Part shown: positions 51,342 to 60,129 of the stretch, piece by piece
Layout: every line of letters starts with the position of its first letter
How positions within the stretch are numbered: position 1 is the stretch's first letter
Source of the DNA: Terriglobus aquaticus
GTDB taxonomy: Bacteria; Acidobacteriota; Terriglobia; Terriglobales; Acidobacteriaceae
DNA: 64,000 nt
Direction of reading: 5' to 3'
Assembly: GCF_025685415.1 (NCBI RefSeq)
Contig: NZ_JAGSYB010000001.1
Span: 3,038,001-3,102,000 of the forward strand
Position numbers and translations under genes: made by a program
Notes under the pieces: model-generated
Database searches by the model: none
The model's input: only the letters and a program-made list of their open reading frames with translations
Told to the model about the DNA's origin: nothing

Positions 51342-51359
51342 GACCCACGGCGGCCAGCG

Positions 51360-51385
51360 CCCACGTCCGGACTCTCGGACGTGGG
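51360..51385 (+). terminator. Intrinsic terminator after the secreted-unknown gene
   Basis: CCCACGTCCG (51360-51369) pairs with CGGACGTGGG (51376-51385), 10 bp with a 6-nt loop; followed by TCTGC, a weak T-tract. Confidence 0.7.
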
Positions 51386-51441
51386 TCTGCATCCGCATCC
51401 CACCTCTCGCGCTACCCTGTACATGCAACAGGAGCGCACGA

Positions 51442-52368
51442 ATGCCGACGCAAACCCCCGAGTCTCTCCAGAAGTTCGCCATCCAGGACCACCTCACCTT
51501 TCACGTCGGCAACGGCAACCTGAATCATGATCTTGTCGAAGCGCGCATCGTCACGCCCGCCTCCGAGGCGACCATCCTTCTGCACGGCGCGCACCTCACC
51601 CGCTGGAATCCCACCGGCACCGAGCCCGTCATCTACGTCTCACCCAAGTCCGCCTTCGCAGAGGACAAGCCCATCCGCGGCGGCATCCCCGTGCTCTATC
51701 CCTGGTTCGCCTCCGGCTGGGACGGCCAGCACCAGCCCATGCATGGCTTCGCCCGCATCACCGAATGGACAGTCCAGTCCACGCACCTCGACCCGCACGG
51801 CGACGTGACCCTCACCCTCACCCTCCCCAGCACGCCCGACCTGCAGAAATCCGGCTACGGCCAGTGCGCCGCCACCCTCCGCTTCCGCGTCGGCAAGGAA
51901 CTCGCGATCACTCTCGAGGTCACGAATCACGGCTCCGCGCCCATCGTCTTCGAAGAAGGCCTGCACACCTACTTCGCCATCGGCGACATTCGTCAGACCA
52001 CGACCGAGGGCCTGCAAGGCACCACCTATCTCGACAAGCGCGACAACTTCGCAAAGAAGGTGCAGACCGAGCGCCTGCTGCATTACACCCGCGACGTCGA
52101 TCAGGTCCACCTGAATACCGCAACGCCGCTGACCGTGCACGACGCCGCGAACCGCCGCGACATCCACATCGTCAAAGGCGGTTCCGACACCACCGTCACA
52201 TGGAATCCGTGGTCGGTCATGACGCCCACCCTGCCTGACCTCGCACCCGACTCCTGGGAACACTTCGTCTGCGTCGAGACCGTCAACGCCGCCGACAACC
52301 GCATCACCCTCGCGCCCGGCCAGACCCACGTCATGTCCTCAACGGTCCACGTGACGAAGCTGGCATAA
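51442..52368 (+). CDS. D-hexose-6-phosphate mutarotase (YeaD-like aldose epimerase)
   Basis: 308-aa galactose-mutarotase-fold enzyme that interconverts anomers of hexose 6-phosphates. Motifs: GAHLTRWNPTG, IRGGIPVLYPWF, HGFARITEW with conserved His/Arg, EEGLHTYFAIGDI with catalytic His, SWEHFVCVETVNA with the Glu. AGGAG lies about 8 nt before ATG 51442. maf follows after 18 bp, so the two may be co-transcribed. Confidence 0.9.
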   Translation: MPTQTPESLQKFAIQDHLTFHVGNGNLNHDLVEARIVTPASEATILLHGAHLTRWNPTGTEPVIYVSPKSAFAEDKPIRGGIPVLYPWFASGWDGQHQPMHGFARITEWTVQSTHLDPHGDVTLTLTLPSTPDLQKSGYGQCAATLRFRVGKELAITLEVTNHGSAPIVFEEGLHTYFAIGDIRQTTTEGLQGTTYLDKRDNFAKKVQTERLLHYTRDVDQVHLNTATPLTVHDAANRRDIHIVKGGSDTTVTWNPWSVMTPTLPDLAPDSWEHFVCVETVNAADNRITLAPGQTHVMSSTVHVTKLA

Positions 52369-52386
52369 TCAGCGGCCTTGGCACCG

Positions 52387-52944
52387 ATGCTCATCCTCGC
52401 CTCCGCCTCGCCCCGCCGCCGCGAACTCCTCGCCCACCTCGGCCTGCCGTTTACCATCGAAGCGGCCGACATCGACGAGACGCCGTACCCCGACGAGGAC
52501 CCGCGCGCCTACACCGAGCGGCTCGCCCGCCAGAAGGCAGAAGCGGTCGCGCAGCGTTACCCGGGGGCCACCATCCTCGCCGCCGACACCACTGTCGTTC
52601 TCGACGACCTCATCTTCGGCAAGCCACAGGACGCCGCGGACGCCCGCCGCATGCTCCAGCTTCTGCAGGGCCGCTCGCACCGCGTCATCACCGGCGTGGC
52701 GCTTCATTCAAACAATCAAACAACTGTGGAATCGGAGCAGACCGTCGTCACCTTCAGTCAAATGAACGTCGAAATGATCGATGTCTACGTGGCCAGCGGC
52801 GATCCGCTCGACAAAGCTGGCGCATACGGCATCCAGGGTGCAGCCGCCCAGTTCATCCCCCGCATTGAAGGCGACTACTCCAACGTCGTCGGCCTTCCTC
52901 TCGCCCGCGTCCGCCAGATGCTGCACCAGGCCGGCCTGCTCTAA
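52387..52944 (+). CDS. maf: Maf-family nucleotide pyrophosphatase
   Basis: 185-aa house-cleaning enzyme hydrolysing dTTP, UTP and modified nucleotides. Signature LILASASPRRRELLAHLG at the start, DIDETPYPDEDP, AADTTVVLDD with catalytic Asp, and GDPLDKAGAYGIQG near the end. Length is normal. No strong Shine-Dalgarno. It converges with gluQ 21 bp downstream. Confidence 0.95.
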   Translation: MLILASASPRRRELLAHLGLPFTIEAADIDETPYPDEDPRAYTERLARQKAEAVAQRYPGATILAADTTVVLDDLIFGKPQDAADARRMLQLLQGRSHRVITGVALHSNNQTTVESEQTVVTFSQMNVEMIDVYVASGDPLDKAGAYGIQGAAAQFIPRIEGDYSNVVGLPLARVRQMLHQAGLL

Positions 52945-52965
52945 CCAGCCGCACCCAGGCAAGCG

Positions 52966-53811
52966 CTACCGCACAGTCCCACCCAGCGCCATCGCGCGAA
53001 CCTCGGCTGCACTCACTCCCCGCTCACGCATTGCCCGCAGGCTCAACGCATCCGACCGTTTCGCCAGCCGCTGACCATGCGCATCCACCATCAGCGCGCA
53101 ATGGAAGTAGTCCGGCGTCGGGTACGCCAGGGCTCGCTGCAACAGGATCTGCCGCGCGGTCGATCGCAACAGATCGCGGCCGCGCACCACTTCGGTGATT
53201 CCCATCGCAAAGTCGTCCGCCACGCACGCCAACTGGTAGCTGGGCACGCCGTCCCGCCGCTCCACGACGAAGTCGCCAAAATCCCGTCCCGCTACAAACG
53301 TCTGCGGCCCGAGCCCGCCATCCACGAACCCAACGACCTCGCCCTCTGGCACCCGGAACCGTAGCGCGCCCTCACCCACGCAGCCGCGATCGCGGCAGGT
53401 GCCTGGATACAGCGGCTCATCGTCGTCTTCTGCGTGGGGAGCGCGCGCCGCAGAGGCCAAATCCCGCCTCGAACACGTGCAACGGTAAAGCCACCCATTT
53501 CGCTGCAAGTCCCCAATAACTTTGCGATACAAAGTGAATCGTGAACTCTGCCGGTACGGCCCAAACGCTCCAGGCTCGTCTCCAGAAACCTGTGGCCCTT
53601 CCTCCCACCGGATCCTGAGCCACGCCAGGTCTTCCAACATCGCCCGGGCATACTCCGGCCGTGCCCGGCTCGCGTCCAGGTCCTCATCACGCAACACCAG
53701 CACCCCGCCCGCCACGCGCGCTCGCTGCTCCGCGATCAGGAAAGTTCGCGCATGCCCCAGGTGTAAGTACCCGGTCGGCGAAGGTGCGATCCGCCCTCGA
53801 TAACCCGCCAC
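52966..53811 (-). CDS. gluQ: Glutamyl-Q tRNA(Asp) synthetase
   Basis: 281-aa truncated glutamyl-tRNA synthetase homologue that attaches Glu to queuosine in tRNA-Asp; it lacks the anticodon-binding domain. HIGH-like motif PSPTGYLHLGHA, zinc-site residues CTCSRRD and YPGTCRDRGC, and KMSKS-equivalent RLAKRSDALSL are visible. GTG 53811 is chosen because it starts just before RGRIAPSPTG and lies 5 nt after the stop of the upstream gene, indicating translational coupling. tgt at 61161 provides an earlier step of the queuosine pathway. Confidence 0.93.
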   Translation of the reverse strand: MAGYRGRIAPSPTGYLHLGHARTFLIAEQRARVAGGVLVLRDEDLDASRARPEYARAMLEDLAWLRIRWEEGPQVSGDEPGAFGPYRQSSRFTLYRKVIGDLQRNGWLYRCTCSRRDLASAARAPHAEDDDEPLYPGTCRDRGCVGEGALRFRVPEGEVVGFVDGGLGPQTFVAGRDFGDFVVERRDGVPSYQLACVADDFAMGITEVVRGRDLLRSTARQILLQRALAYPTPDYFHCALMVDAHGQRLAKRSDALSLRAMRERGVSAAEVRAMALGGTVR

Positions 53812-53816
53812 CAGCG

Positions 53817-54614
53817 TTACCGCTGAGTTGCTGGCTCGCTGGCCTGCTGACTTGCTGCCTTCGGTATGAACGCCTGCGCCACCACCGACAGCCCCAGCGC
53901 GATCACGATTCCTTGCACGACCCGGATCAGGCTCAGGTCCCACGCATACCCGCGGGTCCACCCAAATACTGCAAAGGTCACCGCAACACCCAGCATGTAG
54001 ACCTCGCTCAGGAACCCCTGTGCCCAGTTCGGTCGGTACCCGGAACTGGACACGCCCGAGCGCAGCCTGGGCAGCAGCCGAGGCACCCGGTCGCAGTATG
54101 CCGCGTACGCCACCCCCTGCCGGTTCAGCAGAAAGGGCTCTTCGCGCCCGATCAGCCGCAACTGGAGGACGGTCAGCAGAATCATCGTCAATACCGCCGC
54201 TTCCGGCCGCATGAGCATTACGATCGCAACCGAATGCAGCAGCGTTCCCAGGTACAGCGGGTTCCGCAGGTACCGGTACGGCCCAGCCGCAATCACGCCC
54301 GACCCATCCATTCCACCGGAGTGCACCGTGGCCGCGCCCAGGTAGGCCGCGCCCCATACTCGCAGCGCTACGCCAGCTACGGCAAATAGCACCAGCCCGG
54401 CACAGACCTCATTCCAAACCGGGGCGAAGTTGGCGAACGTCGGCTTGGACGCGGCGTCGGCAATCAGGAACCAGCAGCTCTCATTGTGCAGAAAGCTCCA
54501 CAGCGGCAGATGCCAGGGCGCAGCCAGCCCCAGCGTGTAGATCAGGCCGTGAATCAGGAATCGGTGCTTGTATTCGAACGCGGTCGCCCGCAGGTACTCC
54601 GGAAGCGGCTTCAC
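53817..54614 (-). CDS. Isoprenylcysteine carboxyl methyltransferase/PEMT-like membrane protein
   Basis: 265-aa integral membrane protein with five or six hydrophobic segments. Near the C-terminal half YRYLRNPLYLGTLLHSVAIVM and IGREEPFLLNRQGVAYAAYCDRVPRLLP form the SAM-binding signature of the ICMT/PEMT superfamily (R-N-P-x-Y, E-E-x-x-L). Substrate in bacteria is unknown; small lipids, thiols or quinone precursors are possible. The GTG start follows GAGGA and lies 7 nt after the parB stop, so it is in the parAB-gluQ transcription unit. Confidence 0.85.
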   Translation of the reverse strand: MKPLPEYLRATAFEYKHRFLIHGLIYTLGLAAPWHLPLWSFLHNESCWFLIADAASKPTFANFAPVWNEVCAGLVLFAVAGVALRVWGAAYLGAATVHSGGMDGSGVIAAGPYRYLRNPLYLGTLLHSVAIVMLMRPEAAVLTMILLTVLQLRLIGREEPFLLNRQGVAYAAYCDRVPRLLPRLRSGVSSSGYRPNWAQGFLSEVYMLGVAVTFAVFGWTRGYAWDLSLIRVVQGIVIALGLSVVAQAFIPKAASQQASEPATQR

Positions 54615-54621
54615 AGGTTCC

Positions 54622-55551
54622 TCACTGGCCCAGCAATTCGAGTAGACGGTCGAAATCTTCCAGGCTGCGGTACTCGATGATCACGCGACCCTTGCCTTTC
54701 TTATCTTCAATGCGCGTCCGCAGCCCGACCCGGCGCTGAATGCTGTCCTGCGCGTCCTTCACGTTCGGGTCGATCTGCTCCTCCTCAGCGGCGGCCTTGC
54801 CGAGCTTGGCCTCAGGACTCAGGAGCCGCTTCACGTAGGTCTCCGTCGCGCGCACCGAGAGCGACAGCGCGTTCACCTTGCGCATGGCGCTCAGGATCTG
54901 CTCCGGCGTTTCCAGCGCCATTAGCGCCTTGGCGTGACCAAACGTGATCGTTCCGGCTTCCAACTGCTCCTGCGCCTCAGGCGGAAGCCGCAGCAGGCGC
55001 AGGAAGTTGCCGATCGACGCGCGATCCTTGCCGGTTCGGCTCGCCATCTGTTCCTGCGTCAGGTGAAAGTCCCGGCCCAGCCGTTCAAAGGCGCGCGCCT
55101 GCTCCATCGGGTTCAGGTCGGCGCGCTGCAGGTTCTCGACAATGGTCATCTCCATGGTCTGCGCGTCTGACGCCTTGATTACGACGGCCGGAATGGTTTC
55201 TTTGCCGGCTTGCTTGGAAGCCAGCCAACGGCGCTCGCCAGCGATCAACTGAAACTGGCCGTTCGGCAGGCTTCGGACGGTGATGGGCTGCACCACCCCG
55301 GTCGCGGCAATGGAGTTCGCCAGCTCCGTGAGTGCACCTTCCTCAAACGTGGTGCGCGTCTGGAAGGGGTTGGGCTCGATCCGTTGCAGCGGGATCTGGA
55401 GCGGCGTTCCGGCATTCGCTTCCGCCGCGGACGCCTCGATCTTTCCCACATTGCTGCTCGGAGCAGCGGGAGCCGTCCCTGGCTTGGGCGGAAGCAGGGC
55501 GTCCAGCCCCTTGCCCAGCGCAGGGCGTTTTGCGGAGGTTGCGATAGCCAT
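54622..55551 (-). CDS. parB: Chromosome partitioning protein ParB
   Basis: 309-aa CTP-dependent DNA clamp that loads at parS and spreads. A basic N-terminal ParA-interacting tail (KRPALGKGLDALLPP) precedes the ParB/Srx domain with the CTP motif GERRWLAS and ENLQRADLNPMEQARAFERL, then the helix-turn-helix (LTQEQMASRTGKDRASIGNFLRLLRLP) and a C-terminal dimer domain. parA lies 30 bp upstream and two parS sites just before parA. Confidence 0.97.
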   Translation of the reverse strand: MAIATSAKRPALGKGLDALLPPKPGTAPAAPSSNVGKIEASAAEANAGTPLQIPLQRIEPNPFQTRTTFEEGALTELANSIAATGVVQPITVRSLPNGQFQLIAGERRWLASKQAGKETIPAVVIKASDAQTMEMTIVENLQRADLNPMEQARAFERLGRDFHLTQEQMASRTGKDRASIGNFLRLLRLPPEAQEQLEAGTITFGHAKALMALETPEQILSAMRKVNALSLSVRATETYVKRLLSPEAKLGKAAAEEEQIDPNVKDAQDSIQRRVGLRTRIEDKKGKGRVIIEYRSLEDFDRLLELLGQ

Positions 55552-55581
55552 CAGGTGTGTCTCCGATCCGAACGAGGTGCG

Positions 55582-56457
55582 TCAGCGGTTGTAAGGCCAG
55601 AAGCGGACTTCCGGCTTGTTCTGCTTTTTCTGTCTGGCCAGCTCGACCGCACGCGGGCTTTCGATCTTGTTGCGGCGCAGCAGCTCCCGCGCCAGCTCCT
55701 GGTACGCCTCGGCGCCGCGGGAGCGCGGATCGTACAGGATCACGGGCAGCCCGTGGCTGGGCGCCTCCGCCAGGCGAACATTACGAGGAACCGTCGTTTC
55801 GAACAGCTTGTCGGCAAAGAAGCTCTTCAAGTTCTCCGCCACTTGCTGCGACAGCGAGGTGCGCGGATCGAACATGGTCAGCAGTACGCCCTCGAGCTCC
55901 AGCTTCGGGTTCAGCCCGGCGACTACGCGGTCCAGTGTGCTCATCAGCTCGCTGATTCCTTCCAGCGCAAAATACTCCGCCTGCATCGGCACCAGCAGCC
56001 CGTCTGCCGCGCACAGCGCGTTCAGCGTGAGCAAATCCAGCGAAGGCGGGCAGTCCAGCACGATAAAGCGGTACTTCTCGCGAAGCGGCTCCAGCGCGTC
56101 GCGCAGCCGGAACTCGCGCCCATCCTGCGAGGCAATCTCGAAGTTCGCTCCGATCAGATGGCGGCTGGCCGGCAGAATCGACAGGTTCTCGACCGGTGTC
56201 GGCAGGATCGCCTCGTCTGCGGGAACCCCGTCGACCAGCACGCTATAGGTGGAGGCGCGCTCCTCCGCCCGCGAGAGTCCAACGCCACCCGTACTGTTGG
56301 CCTGGGGATCGCAATCCACCAGCAAGGTGGGCAGCAGTTCAAGCGCGAGCGCCGCGGCCAGGTTGATGGCCGTGGTGGTCTTGCCCACGCCACCCTTCTG
56401 GTTGACGACCGCAATGACTTTGCCTGGTTGTGTAGGGGGAACGGGTTCTTTGGACAT
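55582..56457 (-). CDS. parA: Chromosome partitioning ATPase ParA/Soj
   Basis: 291-aa deviant-Walker ATPase. The Walker A is [16 protein letters not shown] with the signature lysine; [14 protein letters not shown] and [16 protein letters not shown] are the A' and B motifs. It works with ParB and parS to segregate origins. ATG 56457 follows [20 protein letters not shown]; the parS sites lie 43 and 79 bp upstream of the start. Confidence 0.97.
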   Translation of the reverse strand: MSKEPVPPTQPGKVIAVVNQKGGVGKTTTAINLAAALALELLPTLLVDCDPQANSTGGVGLSRAEERASTYSVLVDGVPADEAILPTPVENLSILPASRHLIGANFEIASQDGREFRLRDALEPLREKYRFIVLDCPPSLDLLTLNALCAADGLLVPMQAEYFALEGISELMSTLDRVVAGLNPKLELEGVLLTMFDPRTSLSQQVAENLKSFFADKLFETTVPRNVRLAEAPSHGLPVILYDPRSRGAEAYQELARELLRRNKIESPRAVELARQKKQNKPEVRFWPYNR

Positions 56458-56499
56458 GCTGCAGGCTCAGACTACCGGAGAGACGGTGTGCGTTCCAAA

Positions 56500-56515
56500 T
56501 GTTCCACGTGGAACA
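56500..56515. promoter_or_regulatory. parS: parS centromere site 1
   Basis: TGTTCCACGTGGAACA, a perfect 16-bp palindrome differing from the Bacillus parS (TGTTTCACGTGAAACA) by one symmetrical pair. Located between parA and rsmG. Confidence 0.93.
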
Positions 56516-56535
56516 GAGCTGCCTACGAGATCAGA

Positions 56536-56551
56536 TGTTCCACGTGGAACA
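56536..56551. promoter_or_regulatory. parS: parS centromere site 2
   Basis: An identical copy of TGTTCCACGTGGAACA, 36 bp from the first. Two sites this close on the same face spacing are consistent with a ParB loading cluster. Confidence 0.93.
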
Positions 56552-56637
56552 TTTGCAACTGGGCTCGCTCAGCTCAGCTATCTCACAGGTTCGCAGCGAC
56601 AGCAGATTGATTCCACGGCACCGCGGGCTGCGGGCCT

Positions 56638-57255
56638 CTACTGCGCCAGAGTCGCTATTAGAATGCGTCCACCCGATCGGGGAACGTTATGCGTCGCCAC
56701 GTGAGCCCACTGTGCCTCCGGTAACCGCGTCTCGCCGCCCTGCGCCGTGAAAAACGCCAGAGTGCCACCGGGCTCGAGGCGATCCATCGCAAGGGCCAAG
56801 GCGTCGGGCATGTTGTCCACTGCGCGTAGCGTGACGACGTCGAAGCGGTAGTCCCGCTCCATCTCTTCTACCCGGTGCGCCCAAACCCGGGCGTGGGACC
56901 CCGTCATCCAGACCGCCTCGCGCAGAAACACGGCTTTTTTGGCGTGCGCCTCGGCCAGCATCACATCCGCCTCCGGACGCATGAGGGAAATCGGCAATCC
57001 GGGAAATCCGGCTCCGGAACCGAGATCGAGCATGGTCTGAAACTCTGGCAGCAGCCGGGCCATGTAGAAGCTCTCTCCCATGTGGCGCTCCACCATCTGG
57101 GCGGCTTCGCGAACCGAGGTCAGGTTCAGCTTCTTGTTCCACACTTCAAGCAGGGCAAGGTACCGCTGCACCCGCTCACATAGAGAACGCGACGGCTCCT
57201 CGGCCAGGTACGGCTGCAGCAGAACGCCGATTTCCGCGGGATCGAGCTTAGCCAT
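56638..57255 (-). CDS. rsmG: 16S rRNA (guanine527-N7) methyltransferase RsmG
   Basis: 205-aa SAM-dependent methyltransferase. WNKKLNLTSVREAAQMVERHMGES and LDLGSGAGFPGLPISLMRPE (SAM motif I) are diagnostic, with VVTLRAVDNMPDAL further on. ATG 57255 overlaps the stop of the upstream C26 gene by 8 nt; the longer frame is not used. rsmG beside parAB is a common near-origin arrangement. mnmG is not adjacent. Confidence 0.96.
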   Translation of the reverse strand: MAKLDPAEIGVLLQPYLAEEPSRSLCERVQRYLALLEVWNKKLNLTSVREAAQMVERHMGESFYMARLLPEFQTMLDLGSGAGFPGLPISLMRPEADVMLAEAHAKKAVFLREAVWMTGSHARVWAHRVEEMERDYRFDVVTLRAVDNMPDALALAMDRLEPGGTLAFFTAQGGETRLPEAQWAHVATHNVPRSGGRILIATLAQ

Positions 57256-57991
57256 GCCGCACCGCCGCTGCGACCAGCGCCCCGACCAGGTGGCGAGATG
57301 CGTCACTCCGATCGATGGTGCGCTCGGGGTGCCACTGCACCCCGACCAGGAATGGATGCGACGGGTCCTCGACCGCTTCGATCACGCCATCCTGCGTGGA
57401 TCGCGCGGATACCCGAAGACCGTCGCCCGGAACGCCCACCGCCTGATGATGACTGGAATTGACCATAAGCCGCAAAAATCCATCAGCAGCGTCCGGCGAG
57501 ACATCCTGCGCAGCGCTCAGGATGCGTCCGAGATGAGATTCGGCAGCCACCACAGAGCTATGTGCCTCCGCAACGGCGCGGCCCGCGCGATGGTTGACCG
57601 GAACCGGCTGCAGGTGCTGAACCAGCGTGCCTCCGCGATAGACGTTGAGCGATTGGAGCCCAAAGCAGACCGCCAGGGTTGGCATCTGGTTCCGCTCCGC
57701 AAGCTCCAGCAGGAGCATGTCGACCCGCTCGCGTTCGGCGTCAGCGGGGTTTGTCTCTGGCTCTGCCTCGTGCCCGTACCGCGCCGGAAGCACGTCCGCT
57801 CCGCTACCGGGCAGCAGGATGCCCTGCGCTATCTCCGCCAGGCGGAGCAACTCTGGTTCCGTAGCATTCAGCGGAACTGCGACAGCGGTGCCGCCGCACT
57901 GTTGGACGGCAGCGGCGTACTCCGGCCAGCACTGCTGGTTGTACTCCGGGTCAAAGGACGTTGGGCTGGGAATAAGAATGGTAGGTCGCAC
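57248..57991 (-). CDS. Class I glutamine amidotransferase, peptidase C26 (PuuD-like)
   Basis: 247-aa gamma-glutamyl hydrolase of the PuuD type. Motifs: GILLPGSGADVLPARYG, nucleophile Cys in LAVCFGLQSLNV, HSSVVAAESH, NSSHHQAV, and the WHPE triad at the C-terminus. PuuD cleaves gamma-Glu-GABA in putrescine catabolism; other members cut poly-gamma-glutamyl amides, so the substrate is uncertain. GTG 57991 is the start. It overlaps rsmG. Confidence 0.9.
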   Translation of the reverse strand: MRPTILIPSPTSFDPEYNQQCWPEYAAAVQQCGGTAVAVPLNATEPELLRLAEIAQGILLPGSGADVLPARYGHEAEPETNPADAERERVDMLLLELAERNQMPTLAVCFGLQSLNVYRGGTLVQHLQPVPVNHRAGRAVAEAHSSVVAAESHLGRILSAAQDVSPDAADGFLRLMVNSSHHQAVGVPGDGLRVSARSTQDGVIEAVEDPSHPFLVGVQWHPERTIDRSDASRHLVGALVAAAVRHG

Positions 57992-58299
57992 GGCCTCTCA
58001 CATTTTATGCCGCATAGTTAGCGCGTATGCCACGCGAGTTCCGGGCAGATCACACAAGTAACTGACGTGAGCCAAAGGAGAGGTTACGCATAATTTCTCG
58101 AAAAAGGACCGACTTTGCGGTAAGTTTTGGAGTGCCGCAGCAGTACGCGGTGCCTCTTCTCCTAGTCTGCACATACGTAAGTAGAGAATGGCGAGCTGAC
58201 TTCCTGTCCGCTCGCCACATTCCTTTCAAGGCAGCTCTCGAGTTCCAGCAACGCCTCGCAAGCTCTTGTTGGCGGGCTCACCATGTTGGTATCGTGAAG
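57992..58299. other. Intergenic stretch with no supported gene
   Basis: A 308-bp stretch of lower GC than its flanks (for example CATAATTTCTCGAAAAAGG at about 58098-58116). It contains a CATAAAAT-type box on the minus strand near 58002-58011 that could drive the C26 gene. An open frame at 58132-58422 overlaps the kinase end and looks like chance. Confidence 0.4.
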
Positions 58300-60057
58300 C
58301 TAGGCGGCTGCCTCGGCGACCTCGGGCGCGGTGATCCTCCGTACTGCGGCGTTCAGCGGTTCGGTGCTGACCTCTTCCTCATGCCAGGCCTCGCGTGCGG
58401 ACGGGGCGAGATCTTCTGGTAGCCACAACTGGAAGACGGTGCCGTGATGCTCGGGAGTCGTCGAGCTATAGGCGTTCAGAAAGCCGCGATGCTTATGCAC
58501 GATGCGCGAGCTGATCCACAGGCCCAGGCCGGTTCCGTGGATGCCCTTAGTGGTGTAGAAGGCGTCGAAGATGTGGTCCAGCGTTGCGCGAGGCATGCCG
58601 GAGCCAGTATCCGCCACGGTGATGCGAACGCCGGGCCTTCCGCTGGCGCGATCGGTTGCGCGCCGAGTGCGTACAGTCAGGCAGCCGCCGCTGTTGCGCA
58701 TGGCGTCGATCGCGTTGCCGATCAGGTTATTCAGCACCTGGCGAATGTCGCCTTCGTAGCAGGTCAGGCTTACCCCGGCCTGATACTGCCGCTCGATGCG
58801 CACCCGCGAGTTGGCGAAACGAGCGTTATACAACTGGAGCACCTCATCTACCAGCGAACTCGGGTCCACTCGCGTGGGACGGGTCGATTGCCGGTGAAAG
58901 CGGAGCGTCTGCGAGGCTACCTGAGAGACACGCGCCAGCTCGCGGTCGGCAGTTTCCAGGTAATCGCGCGACTGCTGCGGAATACTCTCGTCCAGGCGCA
59001 CCAGGTAGAGAAGGTTGGTCACGGCCTCCAGAGGGTTGTTAATCTCGTGCGAGATGGAGGAGGCAAGCTTACCGACTGCGGCCAGTTTTTCCGATTGCAG
59101 CAGCATGCCCTCGGCACGCTTCTGTTTGCGCAGGTCCACGGCAAAAACGGCAATGTCGCCCGACCCGCCCAAGTCGCTGTCTGGAGGCAGGCTGAAGGCG
59201 CCGATCAGCACAGGCACAGGATTGCCATTCCGGTCGAAGTAGGCCTTTTCGTACGGTTCGGCCACGCCGGAGGCTTGCAACTGCGCAACCGCCTGCAGAT
59301 CGGCCGCGGCGTACCGCGGCGGCGTGAGCTTGTCCCAGCGGACCAGGCCGGCCGCCACTTCCTGCTCGGTGTACTGCAGCATGGATTGCAGAGCCGGGTT
59401 GATGTAGGTGAGTTCGCCGGAGATCGTGCCGATGGCGATGCCGACGCTGGCGGAGTCGACCAGGGTGCGAAAGCGGCGTTCGCTGCGCCGGGTGGCTTCA
59501 CGAGCGTGCACGGTTTCGGTCACTTCCTGGGTCAGGTTCAGCAGGCCGACAACCTTGCCGCCGCCATCGCGGATGGGACTGTAGGTGAAGGTAAAGTACC
59601 CTCGCTGCAGCCCGTCGTCACGCAGGAGTTCTAGCGGTAAATCATTGTAGCTGTAAGACTTACCTTCGCGGAAGACGCTCTCAAGTTGCTCGCCAACGTC
59701 GGGCCATACCTCGGTCCAAACCTCGCTGGCGGAACGGCCCAGGGCGGACGGATGCTTGCCCCGCAGCATGGGGATAAAGGCGTCGTTGTAGAGGGTCGTC
59801 ATCTGCTCGCCCCAAAACACCTGCACCGGTGTGGGAATCGAGAGGATCATGTTCACGGTGGTCAGCAGGCTGTTGTCCCAGGTGGAGATGGGACCCAGGT
59901 CGCTGTTGGACCAGTTCCGGGCGCGAATCATGGAAGCCATGGTGCCTGTTCCAAGAACAGGGCTGGCGGCTGGTATGTGTTCCGGAAATCCCATGCGTCT
60001 GCTCTTCTGTGACGCGTTCAGAGGTGGCGTGAGGTGCTTGGGCGGCACCCACGTCAT
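58300..60057 (-). CDS. PAS-domain sensor histidine kinase (soluble, orphan)
   Basis: 585-aa cytoplasmic kinase with no membrane segment. Two sensory PAS-type domains: about 60-170 (TPVQVFWGEQMTTLYNDAFIPML) and about 190-305 (SASVGIAIGTISGELTYINPALQSMLQYTEQE). The HisKA box is ASSISHEINNPLEAVTNLL. The catalytic domain has NLIGNAIDAM, VADTGSGMP and GTGLGLWIS. ATG 60057 is chosen because AAGGA lies 5-6 nt upstream, immediately after a terminator hairpin. No response regulator is adjacent. It is downstream of a PEP-CTERM gene on the same strand but separated by that terminator. Confidence 0.9.
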   Translation of the reverse strand: MTWVPPKHLTPPLNASQKSRRMGFPEHIPAASPVLGTGTMASMIRARNWSNSDLGPISTWDNSLLTTVNMILSIPTPVQVFWGEQMTTLYNDAFIPMLRGKHPSALGRSASEVWTEVWPDVGEQLESVFREGKSYSYNDLPLELLRDDGLQRGYFTFTYSPIRDGGGKVVGLLNLTQEVTETVHAREATRRSERRFRTLVDSASVGIAIGTISGELTYINPALQSMLQYTEQEVAAGLVRWDKLTPPRYAAADLQAVAQLQASGVAEPYEKAYFDRNGNPVPVLIGAFSLPPDSDLGGSGDIAVFAVDLRKQKRAEGMLLQSEKLAAVGKLASSISHEINNPLEAVTNLLYLVRLDESIPQQSRDYLETADRELARVSQVASQTLRFHRQSTRPTRVDPSSLVDEVLQLYNARFANSRVRIERQYQAGVSLTCYEGDIRQVLNNLIGNAIDAMRNSGGCLTVRTRRATDRASGRPGVRITVADTGSGMPRATLDHIFDAFYTTKGIHGTGLGLWISSRIVHKHRGFLNAYSSTTPEHHGTVFQLWLPEDLAPSAREAWHEEEVSTEPLNAAVRRITAPEVAEAAA

Positions 60058-60075
60058 TTCGGTCCTTGCAGAAAA

Positions 60076-60098
60076 GCCGGCGCATGAGCGGCGCCGGC
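60076..60098 (-). terminator. Intrinsic terminator of the 60130-60804 PEP-CTERM gene
   Basis: On the minus strand GCCGGCGC (60098-60091) pairs with GCGCCGGC (60083-60076), 8 bp with a 7-nt loop, followed by TTTTCTGC. The sequence just beyond supplies the Shine-Dalgarno of the kinase gene. Confidence 0.75.
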
Positions 60099-60129
60099 CC
60101 GCTGATTACTGCAGTGCGCGAAGGTTTGA

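Noticed and set aside
58132-58422. Possible small gene on the plus strand before the kinase end
   Set aside because: Overlaps the kinase coding end, has no good ribosome-binding site and shows no motif.
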